64,000 nucleotides of DNA from the NCBI GenBank assembly GCA_028687585.1, contig JAQTZV010000013.1, positions 62,001 through 126,000 of the forward strand. Direction: 5' to 3'. Shown here piece by piece: positions 51,364 through 58,911 of this stretch (the stretch's first letter is position 1; the number at the start of each line of letters is the position of its first letter). Below the pieces are notes generated by a model. The model was not told the origin of the DNA. It ran no database searches and was given only the letters and a program-made list of their open reading frames with translations. Made by a program: the position numbers and the translations under genes. The stretch is from Desulfuromonadaceae bacterium. Its GTDB lineage: Bacteria; Desulfobacterota; Desulfuromonadia; Geobacterales; Pseudopelobacteraceae.

Positions 51364-51990
51364 TCACATTTCGGCATAATCCGGGTTCTCCTTGTCCTCG
51401 GCCCATCTTATTGGGTTCAAGGCGATGTATTCCGAAATGTTCGCCATCTCCTTTTCATCCCGGATGACCCGCTCGTAATAATTGCGTTGCCACAACCGAC
51501 CCGGAAACGGTGACCATCCGGATTGTTTAACGCCACGAATGTATGCGTTGGTGGTCATGGATTTAAATGCCTGAACAACACGTCCAACGGATCCCGCCGT
51601 CGTACCGTAGGGGCGAACCTTATGTTCGCCCCGGACTATGTGTTCGCCCTGATCTATGTGTTCGCCCTTATTTTGCACGTCATCCTGACAATTCAAAGGC
51701 GGGCGAATACAAGATTCGCCCCTACAGCCGATGCAAATAATTCCATGAAAATGATTCGGCATTATTACAAATCCACCCTGAATAATTTCCGGAAATTTTG
51801 CCTCTAACGACTCCCATGCCTGTTTGACCATTTTCCCTGAGTCATTCAAGACCATCTCACCCTCACAAATATCTCCGAACAGACATTCCCGTCCCTGTGA
51901 GCATATGGTAACGAAATACGCCCCGCTGGTGGAATAATCGAAACCCCGTAACCGAATCGAATGACGATGATGAATTTCAGGATTATACAA
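51364..51990 (-). CDS. REP-associated tyrosine transposase (RAYT, Y1/HUH family)
   Basis: 208 residues from a TTG at 51990; GGAG lies six bases upstream. A more upstream TTG (52017) falls inside a REP and is rejected. Y1-transposase features: SIRLRGFDYSTSGAYFVTIC, HUH motif VIMPNHFHGIICIG, and the tyrosine region LWQRNYYERVIRDEKE. RAYTs bind and cut REP stem-loops with their GTAG foot. Between the HUH motif and the conserved QAFKSMTTNAYIRG helix lies a ~40-residue insert, read from two inverted REP elements and extra half copies, giving GEHI/GEHK repeats. This insert is unusual and may or may not allow activity. Confidence 0.88.
   Translation of the reverse strand: MYNPEIHHRHSIRLRGFDYSTSGAYFVTICSQGRECLFGDICEGEMVLNDSGKMVKQAWESLEAKFPEIIQGGFVIMPNHFHGIICIGCRGESCIRPPLNCQDDVQNKGEHIDQGEHIVRGEHKVRPYGTTAGSVGRVVQAFKSMTTNAYIRGVKQSGWSPFPGRLWQRNYYERVIRDEKEMANISEYIALNPIRWAEDKENPDYAEM
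51607..51725. repeat. REP pair inside the RAYT coding sequence
   Basis: An intact REP (GTAG plus GGGCGAA/TTCGCCC stem, 51607-51632), two partial tandem copies of TATGTGTTCGCCCT (near 51636-51667) and a REP in opposite orientation (51701-51725). They form a BIME-like cluster that stays in frame with the transposase. Confidence 0.85.
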
Positions 51991-52006
51991 TTGTGTCTCC
52001 TGGAAC

Positions 52007-52030
52007 GGGCGCGGCAAGCAGCGCCCCTAC
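52007..52030 (-). repeat. REP element at the RAYT 5' flank
   Basis: GGGCGC/GCGCCC stem ending CCCCTAC on the plus strand, so GTAG faces the minus strand. It is the element furthest towards the core genes and lies directly upstream of the transposase start. Confidence 0.83.
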
Positions 52031-52283
52031 ACATCCGACAAAAATCTGGCCCCGACCCTACCACACATCCAACCCGCAACAAAGATTTCTAATAATTCTT
52101 CCACTGCTCCACCCAGATCAACAACTCCGCACATATCCGCGCCGCCAGACGGACGGTGCAACGCCAGATGTTCGGCAGACCGAGACGAATCACCCCCAGC
52201 TCATGCCTGACACCCTATCACAACAATGCGACACAATACGTCATTCGAACAATAACAGACCATTTATTTCCTATCACAAATAA

Positions 52284-52313
52284 AAAGGCCCCCCGGAAAT
52301 CCGGGGGGCCTTT
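52284..52313 (-). terminator. Strong intrinsic terminator after desulfoferrodoxin
   Basis: Thirteen-base perfect arms AAAGGCCCCCCGG / CCGGGGGGCCTTT with a four-base loop, followed by a T run on the minus strand. It ends the rubrerythrin-desulfoferrodoxin transcript 28 bp after its stop. Confidence 0.92.
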
Positions 52314-52341
52314 ACTGTACAGCGTATGCTAAGAGACGACA

Positions 52342-52722
52342 TCAGCCTTGAGCAGACCACTGTCCGTGAAGGTTGCACAGCTCACGAGCCGTTACAGTAG
52401 ACGCGGTAACGTTGAAAACCGCTTCTGCGACTGCACCCGGCTTGAGGAACTGGCGATATGCCTTGCCGTCGGCAATCAGTTCGATCCATTCGATGTAGTG
52501 TTTCTCCTCCATCGGATGAGCGACGCTGCCGACCGTGACCTTATAGCCGCCATCAACTTTTGTGATCACCGGTACATGTTTTTCTTTTGCTGCGTCCACG
52601 GTGTTTTCTTTCAGCAGTGTCATCTCTTCACCACAGCAGGTTAGCGATCCGTCGCCTGCATGAACTGTTTCAACAATATTGCCGCAGAGATTGCATTTGT
52701 ACACTTCAAGTAAATTTGCCAT
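52342..52722 (-). CDS. dfx: Desulfoferrodoxin / superoxide reductase (2Fe type)
   Basis: 126 residues from ATG at 52722, preceded by AAAGGAGGATTTTATCA. The N-terminal desulforedoxin-like centre has C10, C13, C29 and C30. The active centre is made by H49 (EKHVP, with E47 and K48), H69, H75, C116 and H119 (CNLHG). The enzyme reduces superoxide to hydrogen peroxide without making oxygen, which suits an anaerobe. It lies 50 bp after rubrerythrin, which can remove the peroxide. Confidence 0.96.
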   Translation of the reverse strand: MANLLEVYKCNLCGNIVETVHAGDGSLTCCGEEMTLLKENTVDAAKEKHVPVITKVDGGYKVTVGSVAHPMEEKHYIEWIELIADGKAYRQFLKPGAVAEAVFNVTASTVTARELCNLHGQWSAQG

Positions 52723-52772
52723 TGATAAAATCCTCCTTTTTTTAGTGATCACCCTGAATGGTGATCTGATGA

Positions 52773-53351
52773 TTACCAGTTTTCGCCCAGTAGTTCGAAA
52801 TGCGCCTTGGGATGCAGGCACGCAATGCATACCTCCGGGGCCTCCTTGCCGGTGTGAAGATATCCACAGTTACGGCAACGCCAGACTACATCGCCATCAC
52901 GGGTAAATACCCTCCCGGCATCAATATTCGCCAACAGATCACGATAGCGTTTTTCGTGCTGCTTCTCGGCAACTGAAATCGCCGTCCACGCCGCAGCAAT
53001 TGCCGGGAAGCCTTCTTCCTTTGCCGTCGCAGCAAACGCGGGATAGAGGAGCGTATGCTCTTCATGTTCGCCATTTGCAGCAGCCAGAAGGTTTTCTGCT
53101 GTTGTCGCGATTTTTCCGGCGGGAAAACAGGCCGTTATTTCCAGATCGCCACCTTCCAGAAATTTGAAAAACCGTTTTGCGTGCTCTTTTTCCTGATTCG
53201 CCGTTTCCTCAAAAATATCGGCAATCTGAACAAAGCCCTCTTTTTTGGCAACACCGGCAAAGTATGTATAGCGATTACGCGCCTGACTTTCACCGGCAAA
53301 CGATTTGAGCAGATTCTGCTCGGTTTTGGTTCCTTTGATTGAAGCGGCCAT
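52773..53351 (-). CDS. rbr: Rubrerythrin
   Basis: 192 residues. The ferritin-like four-helix bundle carries the di-iron ligands in [33 protein letters not shown] and [12 protein letters not shown]. The C-terminal rubredoxin domain has [20 protein letters not shown]. It is a peroxide reductase of anaerobes. TGGAGGCACA precedes the ATG. Together with dfx it makes a two-step oxygen-defence operon. Confidence 0.96.
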   Translation of the reverse strand: MAASIKGTKTEQNLLKSFAGESQARNRYTYFAGVAKKEGFVQIADIFEETANQEKEHAKRFFKFLEGGDLEITACFPAGKIATTAENLLAAANGEHEEHTLLYPAFAATAKEEGFPAIAAAWTAISVAEKQHEKRYRDLLANIDAGRVFTRDGDVVWRCRNCGYLHTGKEAPEVCIACLHPKAHFELLGENW

Positions 53352-53394
53352 TGTGCCTCCATTTAGTATATTTTTAATACGACAGATATAGTCC

Positions 53395-53422
53395 TTTATA
53401 CCGCACTTATACTATTTTGCAA
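53395..53422 (-). promoter_or_regulatory. Likely promoter of the rbr-dfx operon
   Basis: On the minus strand, TTGCAA (53422-53417), a 16-bp spacer and TATAAA (53400-53395), 43 bp before the rubrerythrin start. The -35 region is close to the end of the citrate synthase terminator. Confidence 0.6.
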
Positions 53423-53424
53423 AT

Positions 53425-53460
53425 AAGAAAATAAAAGGGGACGCATTTCTGCGTCCCCTT
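53425..53460 (-). terminator. Intrinsic terminator of citrate synthase
   Basis: Ten-base perfect arms AAGGGGACGC / GCGTCCCCTT with a six-base loop and a TTTTATTTTC tract on the minus strand, 28 bp after the gltA stop. Confidence 0.88.
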
Positions 53461-53488
53461 CTTGAAACAAATTATTGAAACTAAGGAA

Positions 53489-54817
53489 TTATGCCATCTC
53501 GCGACCACCTGCAGCCGCCCATTTTTCGAGCATTGCAGTAGTAACTGATTTTGGACGCTCAAGAGCGTAGCCGAGGCCACGGTCCCAAGTGATGTTGGCC
53601 ATGCAGCCGAGTGCGCGGCCTACACCAAACAGAACGGTGTAGAATTCAAACTCGGTCAGACCGAAATACATCTGAATAACGCCAGACTGTGCGTCAACGT
53701 TCGGCCATGGGTTTTTGGTTTTGCCGTGCTCAGTGAGGACGCCTGGAGCAACTTCGAAGATCATGGCGATAACTTTGAACAGCGGGTAGTCTTTGAGGCC
53801 GGGGGTGTTGAGGCAGAACTCACGCTGTGAGGTATAGCGTGGATCGGTCTTACGGAGAACTGCGTGACCGTATCCCGGAATAACCTGACCGGCATTGAGT
53901 GTATCCCAGAGAGCAGCTTTGATCAGTTCTGCGGTAGGCTCGACACCTTTGCAGTATTTTTCCTGGAACTTGAGAGTCCAGTCGAGAACTTCCTGATTGG
54001 CAAGACCGTGCAGAGGACCGGCAAGGCCGTTCAGACCTGCAGAGTATGCATAGTAAGGATCGGACAGAGCGGAGTGAACCAGATGAGTGGTGTGAGCCGA
54101 AACGTTTCCGGACTCGTGATCGGAGTGCAGGATGAAGTACATACGGGCAACGTCCTTGTACTCCTCTTTCTGGCCGATCATATGGGCAAAGTTGGCGCCC
54201 ATATCGAGTTTAGGATCAATGGCAATCTGCTTGTCGTCGCGATATTTCAGGTTGTAAATGAAAGCGGCAATGATCGGAATACGGGCAACGATATCACAGG
54301 CATCTTCATACACAGATTCCCATGCGATCATTTTGTTGAATTTGCCTGAGTTATAGAAAGCGGCAAACTTGGAGTCTTTCTGCAGTGTCAGCATAGCTAC
54401 GGAGAGCATGACCATTGGATGGCTGTCACGCGGCAGTGCGCGAACTGCGTCAAATACATACTGAGGAACAACCTGACGGATTTTCCACTCGGCAACAACT
54501 TCAGCTACCTGAGCATCAGTCGGAACGTCTCCTGTAAGAAGCAGATACCAGAAGGACTCAACGGTAGGATATGTCGAACCGGCAGCCTTTGGCAGTGCAG
54601 CAAATGTCTCCGGGATGGTCATGCCGCGGAAACGGATACCTTCCTGCGGGTCCAGATAGGAGATATCGGTTACGAGTGAACGGATATCACGGGCACCACC
54701 GATACACTGATCGATTGTGACCTTGTCGATAACAACTTGACCAAATTCTTTGACGAGCTTGGCGGTACGGGGACGGTGTTCCTCGATCTTCAGCTTGAGC
54801 GTGTCTTTCAGGGCCAT
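53489..54817 (-). CDS. gltA: Citrate synthase, eukaryote-like type
   Basis: 442 residues. It condenses acetyl-CoA and oxaloacetate to citrate, the TCA-cycle entry point. Active-site regions include LHSDHESGNVSAHTTHLV (His), PGYGHAVLRKTDPRY (His) and KNPWPNVDAQSGV (Asp). The spelling GLAGPLHGLANQEVL and TVLFGVGRALG is far closer to mitochondrial citrate synthases than to E. coli GltA. Geobacter is known for this eukaryote-like enzyme. Key for an acetate oxidiser. The ATG is preceded by AAGGAGAGTAAAACA. It has its own terminator. Confidence 0.96.
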   Translation of the reverse strand: MALKDTLKLKIEEHRPRTAKLVKEFGQVVIDKVTIDQCIGGARDIRSLVTDISYLDPQEGIRFRGMTIPETFAALPKAAGSTYPTVESFWYLLLTGDVPTDAQVAEVVAEWKIRQVVPQYVFDAVRALPRDSHPMVMLSVAMLTLQKDSKFAAFYNSGKFNKMIAWESVYEDACDIVARIPIIAAFIYNLKYRDDKQIAIDPKLDMGANFAHMIGQKEEYKDVARMYFILHSDHESGNVSAHTTHLVHSALSDPYYAYSAGLNGLAGPLHGLANQEVLDWTLKFQEKYCKGVEPTAELIKAALWDTLNAGQVIPGYGHAVLRKTDPRYTSQREFCLNTPGLKDYPLFKVIAMIFEVAPGVLTEHGKTKNPWPNVDAQSGVIQMYFGLTEFEFYTVLFGVGRALGCMANITWDRGLGYALERPKSVTTAMLEKWAAAGGREMA

Positions 54818-55004
54818 TGTTTTACTCTCCTTTTTGTGGTGTGGGGGTTAAACCCGGATAAAAAGCTTTTCGGCTTCCTAACATCTAATCCATCAGTGCT
54901 TGGGGGGAGAAACGGGACTCTTTTTTGGCATACTGTATACAATTTCTGCTGCTGTTATACCCGACCGTATACAGAAAATGCAACTAAAATTTTACCCTAT
55001 GAAA

Positions 55005-56198
55005 TCAGCCCAGAATTACCAGATCCTCACTGGAATGGGTAAGGCGTTTAAGGCCGTTATTACTGAGATAAAAAGTATTTTCAATGCCTATTGCGCCTTC
55101 ACCGGGAAAGACAATCTTCGGCTCAAACGCGAATGTCATGCCGACTTCCAGCGTCATCTGATCATAGCCCCGGGCAATGAACGGGTATTCGTCGATTTCC
55201 ACTCCGAGACCATGGCCGATATATGAGACCTGCGCCCCTTTTGCACCCATGAAGCTGTCAACATACCCCATATCACCAGCGCATCTGCAGCAGATGGCAT
55301 ACAGTTCCCCCCAACTCACGCCAACCCTGGCATTATCGATCATTAATGACTGGATTATCAGCATATCATCGTAGGCTCTCCGCAATCGATCTGAAGGCTG
55401 GCCAACTGAAAACACTCTGGTTTGATCACTCAGATACCCATCAACACATCCGGCAAAATCAATAATAACCGGTTCATTCGGCTCAATACGCTTCAACCCG
55501 GCGCCTTGACCAAAAGAAGAATTAAGACCCATCCCTCCAAGCGGAGCATCAGGGTACGCCGGCACCGCACTGTCAGTGCCGGAAAATATCTGGCCGTAAA
55601 AAATATCAGAATTGAAGCCGCGCATACGTATCAACCCCTGATGGCCGCCTTTGCGTGCGGTATATTCAAGCTCTGCGGCTACATCCAGATCCGTCATGCC
55701 GACTGAAATAACTTCGCGGGCACGACGATATACCAGATCAACCTGATCAGCGGCATCCTTCATAAGATGAATCTCATAATGAGATTTTATCATCCTGACT
55801 TTTCGAATCAGCGGGGTTGCGTCGGTGAAAACAGCACCCGAGTAGAGCGTACGATACCGTTCATAAAAATTTACCGGCAGGACATCGAGTTCGAGTCCGA
55901 TACGTTTTGGTTCTGAGTATCCATATTGTGCAAGAATTTTTGGTATATCCTTTAATGACGTGAATGGCACAACCTCCTTAAGCCCCGATTCCATCCGGGC
56001 TCGCCCCGCGTCTTTGCGCACCATGTAAAGAGGCTGACCAGACGCCGGAACGTACAGATTTCCGTTCTGAACCGTGCCGGTAAAATAAAACAGATCCGCA
56101 TTTTGCACTATGATAACGGCATCCAGTGATTCGGACATCATATATTCCTGGAGTTTACTGCAACGATATTCCAGCTCTGTAGCGGGGGTCAGACGCAT
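55005..56198 (-). CDS. M24-family Xaa-Pro aminopeptidase/dipeptidase
   Basis: 397 residues from ATG at 56198 with GGGAGAGATACATA upstream. An N-terminal creatinase-like domain (about 1-150) is followed by the pita-bread catalytic domain. Metal ligands appear in PVIIDFAGCVDGYLSDQTRVF (two Asp), YIGHGLGVEIDEYP (His), FAFEPKIVFPGEG (Glu) and GIENTFYL (Glu). It cleaves peptides next to proline, but creatinase-like substrates are possible. It is divergent from the ParA-like gene. Confidence 0.9.
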   Translation of the reverse strand: MRLTPATELEYRCSKLQEYMMSESLDAVIIVQNADLFYFTGTVQNGNLYVPASGQPLYMVRKDAGRARMESGLKEVVPFTSLKDIPKILAQYGYSEPKRIGLELDVLPVNFYERYRTLYSGAVFTDATPLIRKVRMIKSHYEIHLMKDAADQVDLVYRRAREVISVGMTDLDVAAELEYTARKGGHQGLIRMRGFNSDIFYGQIFSGTDSAVPAYPDAPLGGMGLNSSFGQGAGLKRIEPNEPVIIDFAGCVDGYLSDQTRVFSVGQPSDRLRRAYDDMLIIQSLMIDNARVGVSWGELYAICCRCAGDMGYVDSFMGAKGAQVSYIGHGLGVEIDEYPFIARGYDQMTLEVGMTFAFEPKIVFPGEGAIGIENTFYLSNNGLKRLTHSSEDLVILG

Positions 56199-56359
56199 TA
56201 TGTATCTCTCCCTGTTTAATAGGCATTCATTCGGCAAGTATAACCGAGATAATTCAGTATGCAAGCAAACGGTTGACCAGTCGGTGCAAATTGTCTAGTA
56301 TCAGCGCCCGACTCGAAGCAGTTGCACCCAATTTAATAAATACGGCGGTACCTTTGTTC

Positions 56360-57763
56360 ATGCGTTCCTATCCTTATACCATAACAATATCATCTGAAAA
56401 GGGGGGAGTAGGCAAGACGACGCTCGCTACCAATCTAGCCATATATTTGAAGGCCCTGCGTGAAGATCTGCCGGTGACTCTCTTCTCTTTTGACAACCAT
56501 TTCACTATTGACAAAATGTTTGAACTGAAAAAGCGAGAAGCAGATGTTCCTGACGTTCATGAACTCTTAATGGGGGCAAAGGCCTGCGAGGTCGTTCAAA
56601 CAGGCCAGTATGGAGTCGGATATATCCGGTCTTCCACCGAACTTGGTGATATCCATGAACGCTTCAAAGGTCCTATGACCCTGACTCGTATGCTGGCTGA
56701 ATCCGGCATTTATGGCATTATCATTATAGACACGCGGCCGGATCTTAATATTTTGACCCAAAATGCCCTGTATGCTGCCGACCGTGTGCTGATTCCGGTC
56801 AAAGACCTCCCCAGTCTTGAAAACTGTAAAAACATCTTCGCACTGTTCGACCAGCGGGGCATCGACAAAAAATCTCTTGCCCTGATTCCTTGCCTGATCG
56901 ACTCACGCATCAAATTTGAAGGGATCTTCAAGGATCAGAAGACTCTCCTGCGCGCTTTTGCAGTCAATCGCGGATACCGGTGTCTGGACACATATATATC
57001 TAAAAGCCCGAAAGTCGAAAGCCTGAATACCAACCCTGAAGGCAAAATATATCCTATCCTGACCCACGCTCGCGGCACCGAAGTTCACAGTCAATTTATG
57101 GAAATATCCCGGGATATCCTCAGAAGTTTTGATGCTGCCAAGGAGTCCAGAGCGTGCCTGTATCACACGTGGCTCCTTGAAAAAGAAGCGAATAAGAAAG
57201 AGTCCTATCTTGCTCGACTTGAGGGACTGGCGGAACGCTGTCTTATTTGCGGCGCGCTTCTGACAGATCATTCCGATGATCGAAGTTTTTATTTTGAAAC
57301 ATCGGATCGTTCCGCTCGAGGTTTTCTGCATGGGCATTGCGTCAACAAAATGCTCTGTTCATCACTCTACGGAATCCGGGAAAATGACCCGACCTTTGAT
57401 GCCGCCAAAGCGCTTGTTGCCGAAAGGGCAACCAGATCCGTATCACTTTTGCTGCCACGTATCAACTCTGAAGAGAGTCGGCTATGTTATCGGCAGTTCA
57501 GTATGAGCGGAGAGCAACAGTTCCAGAAAAATGTTGCAATGCCCGGCTTTGAGGCCGGTGAATTCATTGGCATTCATGACCGGTTATATCTGTTGTTGAA
57601 CGAGGCTTTGGCCGGTTTTGAAGGCGCCTTACGGCAAGACAGCTGGCTGGCTGTCTATCCGGTGGACCCGGTAAATCCGGAGGCTGTACTGCACGAAAAT
57701 TCATACAAGTCTATCCACCGGATGCAGCAGCAGTTGTCAGAAGCGATCCCGAATATTATTTAG
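56360..57763 (+). CDS. ParA/MinD-type ATPase with C-terminal Cys/His domain
   Basis: 467 residues from ATG at 56360; an earlier in-frame start would add 29 non-conserved residues. The deviant Walker A is KGGVGKTT at 14-21, with Walker B region IIIIDTRPDLN near 120-130 (the usual D-x-x-P/D-x-x-R appears as DTRPD). After about residue 260 a C-terminal extension of ~200 residues carries a possible zinc site: C294 and C297 (CLICGALL), H324/H326 and C327 (FLHGHC), and C333. ParA proteins move cargo along DNA; no parB or parS is adjacent, so this is probably not the chromosome segregation ParA. The role of the extension is unknown. Confidence 0.82.
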   Translation: MRSYPYTITISSEKGGVGKTTLATNLAIYLKALREDLPVTLFSFDNHFTIDKMFELKKREADVPDVHELLMGAKACEVVQTGQYGVGYIRSSTELGDIHERFKGPMTLTRMLAESGIYGIIIIDTRPDLNILTQNALYAADRVLIPVKDLPSLENCKNIFALFDQRGIDKKSLALIPCLIDSRIKFEGIFKDQKTLLRAFAVNRGYRCLDTYISKSPKVESLNTNPEGKIYPILTHARGTEVHSQFMEISRDILRSFDAAKESRACLYHTWLLEKEANKKESYLARLEGLAERCLICGALLTDHSDDRSFYFETSDRSARGFLHGHCVNKMLCSSLYGIRENDPTFDAAKALVAERATRSVSLLLPRINSEESRLCYRQFSMSGEQQFQKNVAMPGFEAGEFIGIHDRLYLLLNEALAGFEGALRQDSWLAVYPVDPVNPEAVLHENSYKSIHRMQQQLSEAIPNII

Positions 57764-57903
57764 TTTCCGTCCGGAAAAGGTGCTTTTCCCCCCTGGCGGC
57801 GTCAATATTCGGCTTTGCTTGTGCGGCGTACCGGTGTACGCCTCCGCGCAAATCCTTTATTTCCTTGCCAGGAGAAAAAATCCCCGCTTTCCAATTTGGA
57901 AAC

Positions 57904-57942
57904 AAATAGTTTATGTCCGGAGTTTCCGGACATAAACTATTT
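57904..57942. terminator. 18-bp perfect palindrome between convergent genes
   Basis: Arms AAATAGTTTATGTCCGGA and TCCGGACATAAACTATTT with a three-base loop. The right arm contains the TAG stop of the minus-strand deacetylase gene, so it lies at the meeting point of the convergent ParA-like and deacetylase transcripts. It may serve as a bidirectional terminator, although the U tracts are poor; an alternative is a mobile palindrome. Confidence 0.55.
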
Positions 57943-58911
57943 GACCAGTTGTGAAGCGGGAACCAGTGTAATACCCTTACCGGCAAGTTCAGGGAGTGCC
58001 GCAGCAAGGGCAGCAATAGTTGCCGGATGTGGGTGGCAGATAGCAATGGCTGCGCCGTTTTTTTTTGCCAAACTGACGGCCTGATCGAGTTGGCCGATAA
58101 TGTAACTGCGATTCTGCTCGTTATCAAGAAACACATTCCGACGTGCAGACCTGAGCCCCAATCGATGTGCGACTTTCCCCCCGACACTTCCCGGTGATGT
58201 CACACTGTCAACAAAAAACAGATTACTCTTTTTCAGCATCTGCAGCACAGCTGCCATCTTATCTTCATGCTCGGTAAACTCTGAACCCATGTGATTATTA
58301 ACTCCAACCGCTCCGGGAAATTTTAGAACAAAACCTGACATCCGCTCTTGAATTTCGTTCTCATCCATCGCCACCAGCAAACCATTCTCTTCCAGACGCT
58401 GCGCCGGCCAACCTTTTGACTGCATAGGAATATGGATCATCGTTTCGACCCTGTGTGCGACTGCGTACGCCGCCACCTCGGTGTCAGCCCGCTGACCCGG
58501 AATAATCGCAAATGTCAATGGAACATTGATCGAAATGAGAGAACGGGCCTCTGACATGCTGTTCCCCATATCGTCAATGATAATAGCCAAACGCCCTGAA
58601 CCTCTCTCATTAACCCCGGATTTATCAGCATCCGGAAGGACGGTGGTCGGCGGATAATCACTCAGTTTATTCTGAGTGGGAGGAGCAGTTTCAGGTTGCA
58701 GTGGTACGACATCCTGTGGAACCATGGAACGGGGAACGATAGGTTTATCGTGAGAAGTTTCTGCTTTTTGGGGAGATGCCGATTTTTTTTTGGGCGGTGA
58801 AAACAAAAAATAACCGGCAATTGCCGTTATGACCAGAGTCAGTATTACCAGGGCAACTATACGAGAGCCCGACGATTTTTTTGCTGTTTTTTTTCTACTT
58901 GGAACTGCCAT
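57937..58911 (-). CDS. Divergent polysaccharide deacetylase (YibQ family)
   Basis: 324 residues. The N-terminal anchor is VALVILTLVITAIAGYFLF after a Lys-rich start; a Pro-rich linker follows to about residue 100, then the divergent deacetylase domain (LAIIIDDMGNSMSEARSLIS, MIHIPMQSKGWP, GVNNHMGSEFTEHE, ICHPHPATIAAL). YibQ-type proteins accompany EnvC and CtpA in many Gram-negatives, as here. Activity on peptidoglycan is assumed but not shown. Its start overlaps the cohesin-domain gene by 17 bases. Confidence 0.88.
   Translation of the reverse strand: MAVPSRKKTAKKSSGSRIVALVILTLVITAIAGYFLFSPPKKKSASPQKAETSHDKPIVPRSMVPQDVVPLQPETAPPTQNKLSDYPPTTVLPDADKSGVNERGSGRLAIIIDDMGNSMSEARSLISINVPLTFAIIPGQRADTEVAAYAVAHRVETMIHIPMQSKGWPAQRLEENGLLVAMDENEIQERMSGFVLKFPGAVGVNNHMGSEFTEHEDKMAAVLQMLKKSNLFFVDSVTSPGSVGGKVAHRLGLRSARRNVFLDNEQNRSYIIGQLDQAVSLAKKNGAAIAICHPHPATIAALAAALPELAGKGITLVPASQLVK

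Larger units (their letters stand above)
51991..52341. other. 351-bp region between RAYT and desulfoferrodoxin genes
   Basis: Contains the REP at 52007-52030 and the terminator at 52284-52313. On the minus strand, about 40 codons without a stop lead to a TAA near 52090 and end LAARICAELLIWVEQWKNY; no proper start is visible, so this may be the relic of a gene end. Otherwise no gene. Confidence 0.45.
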
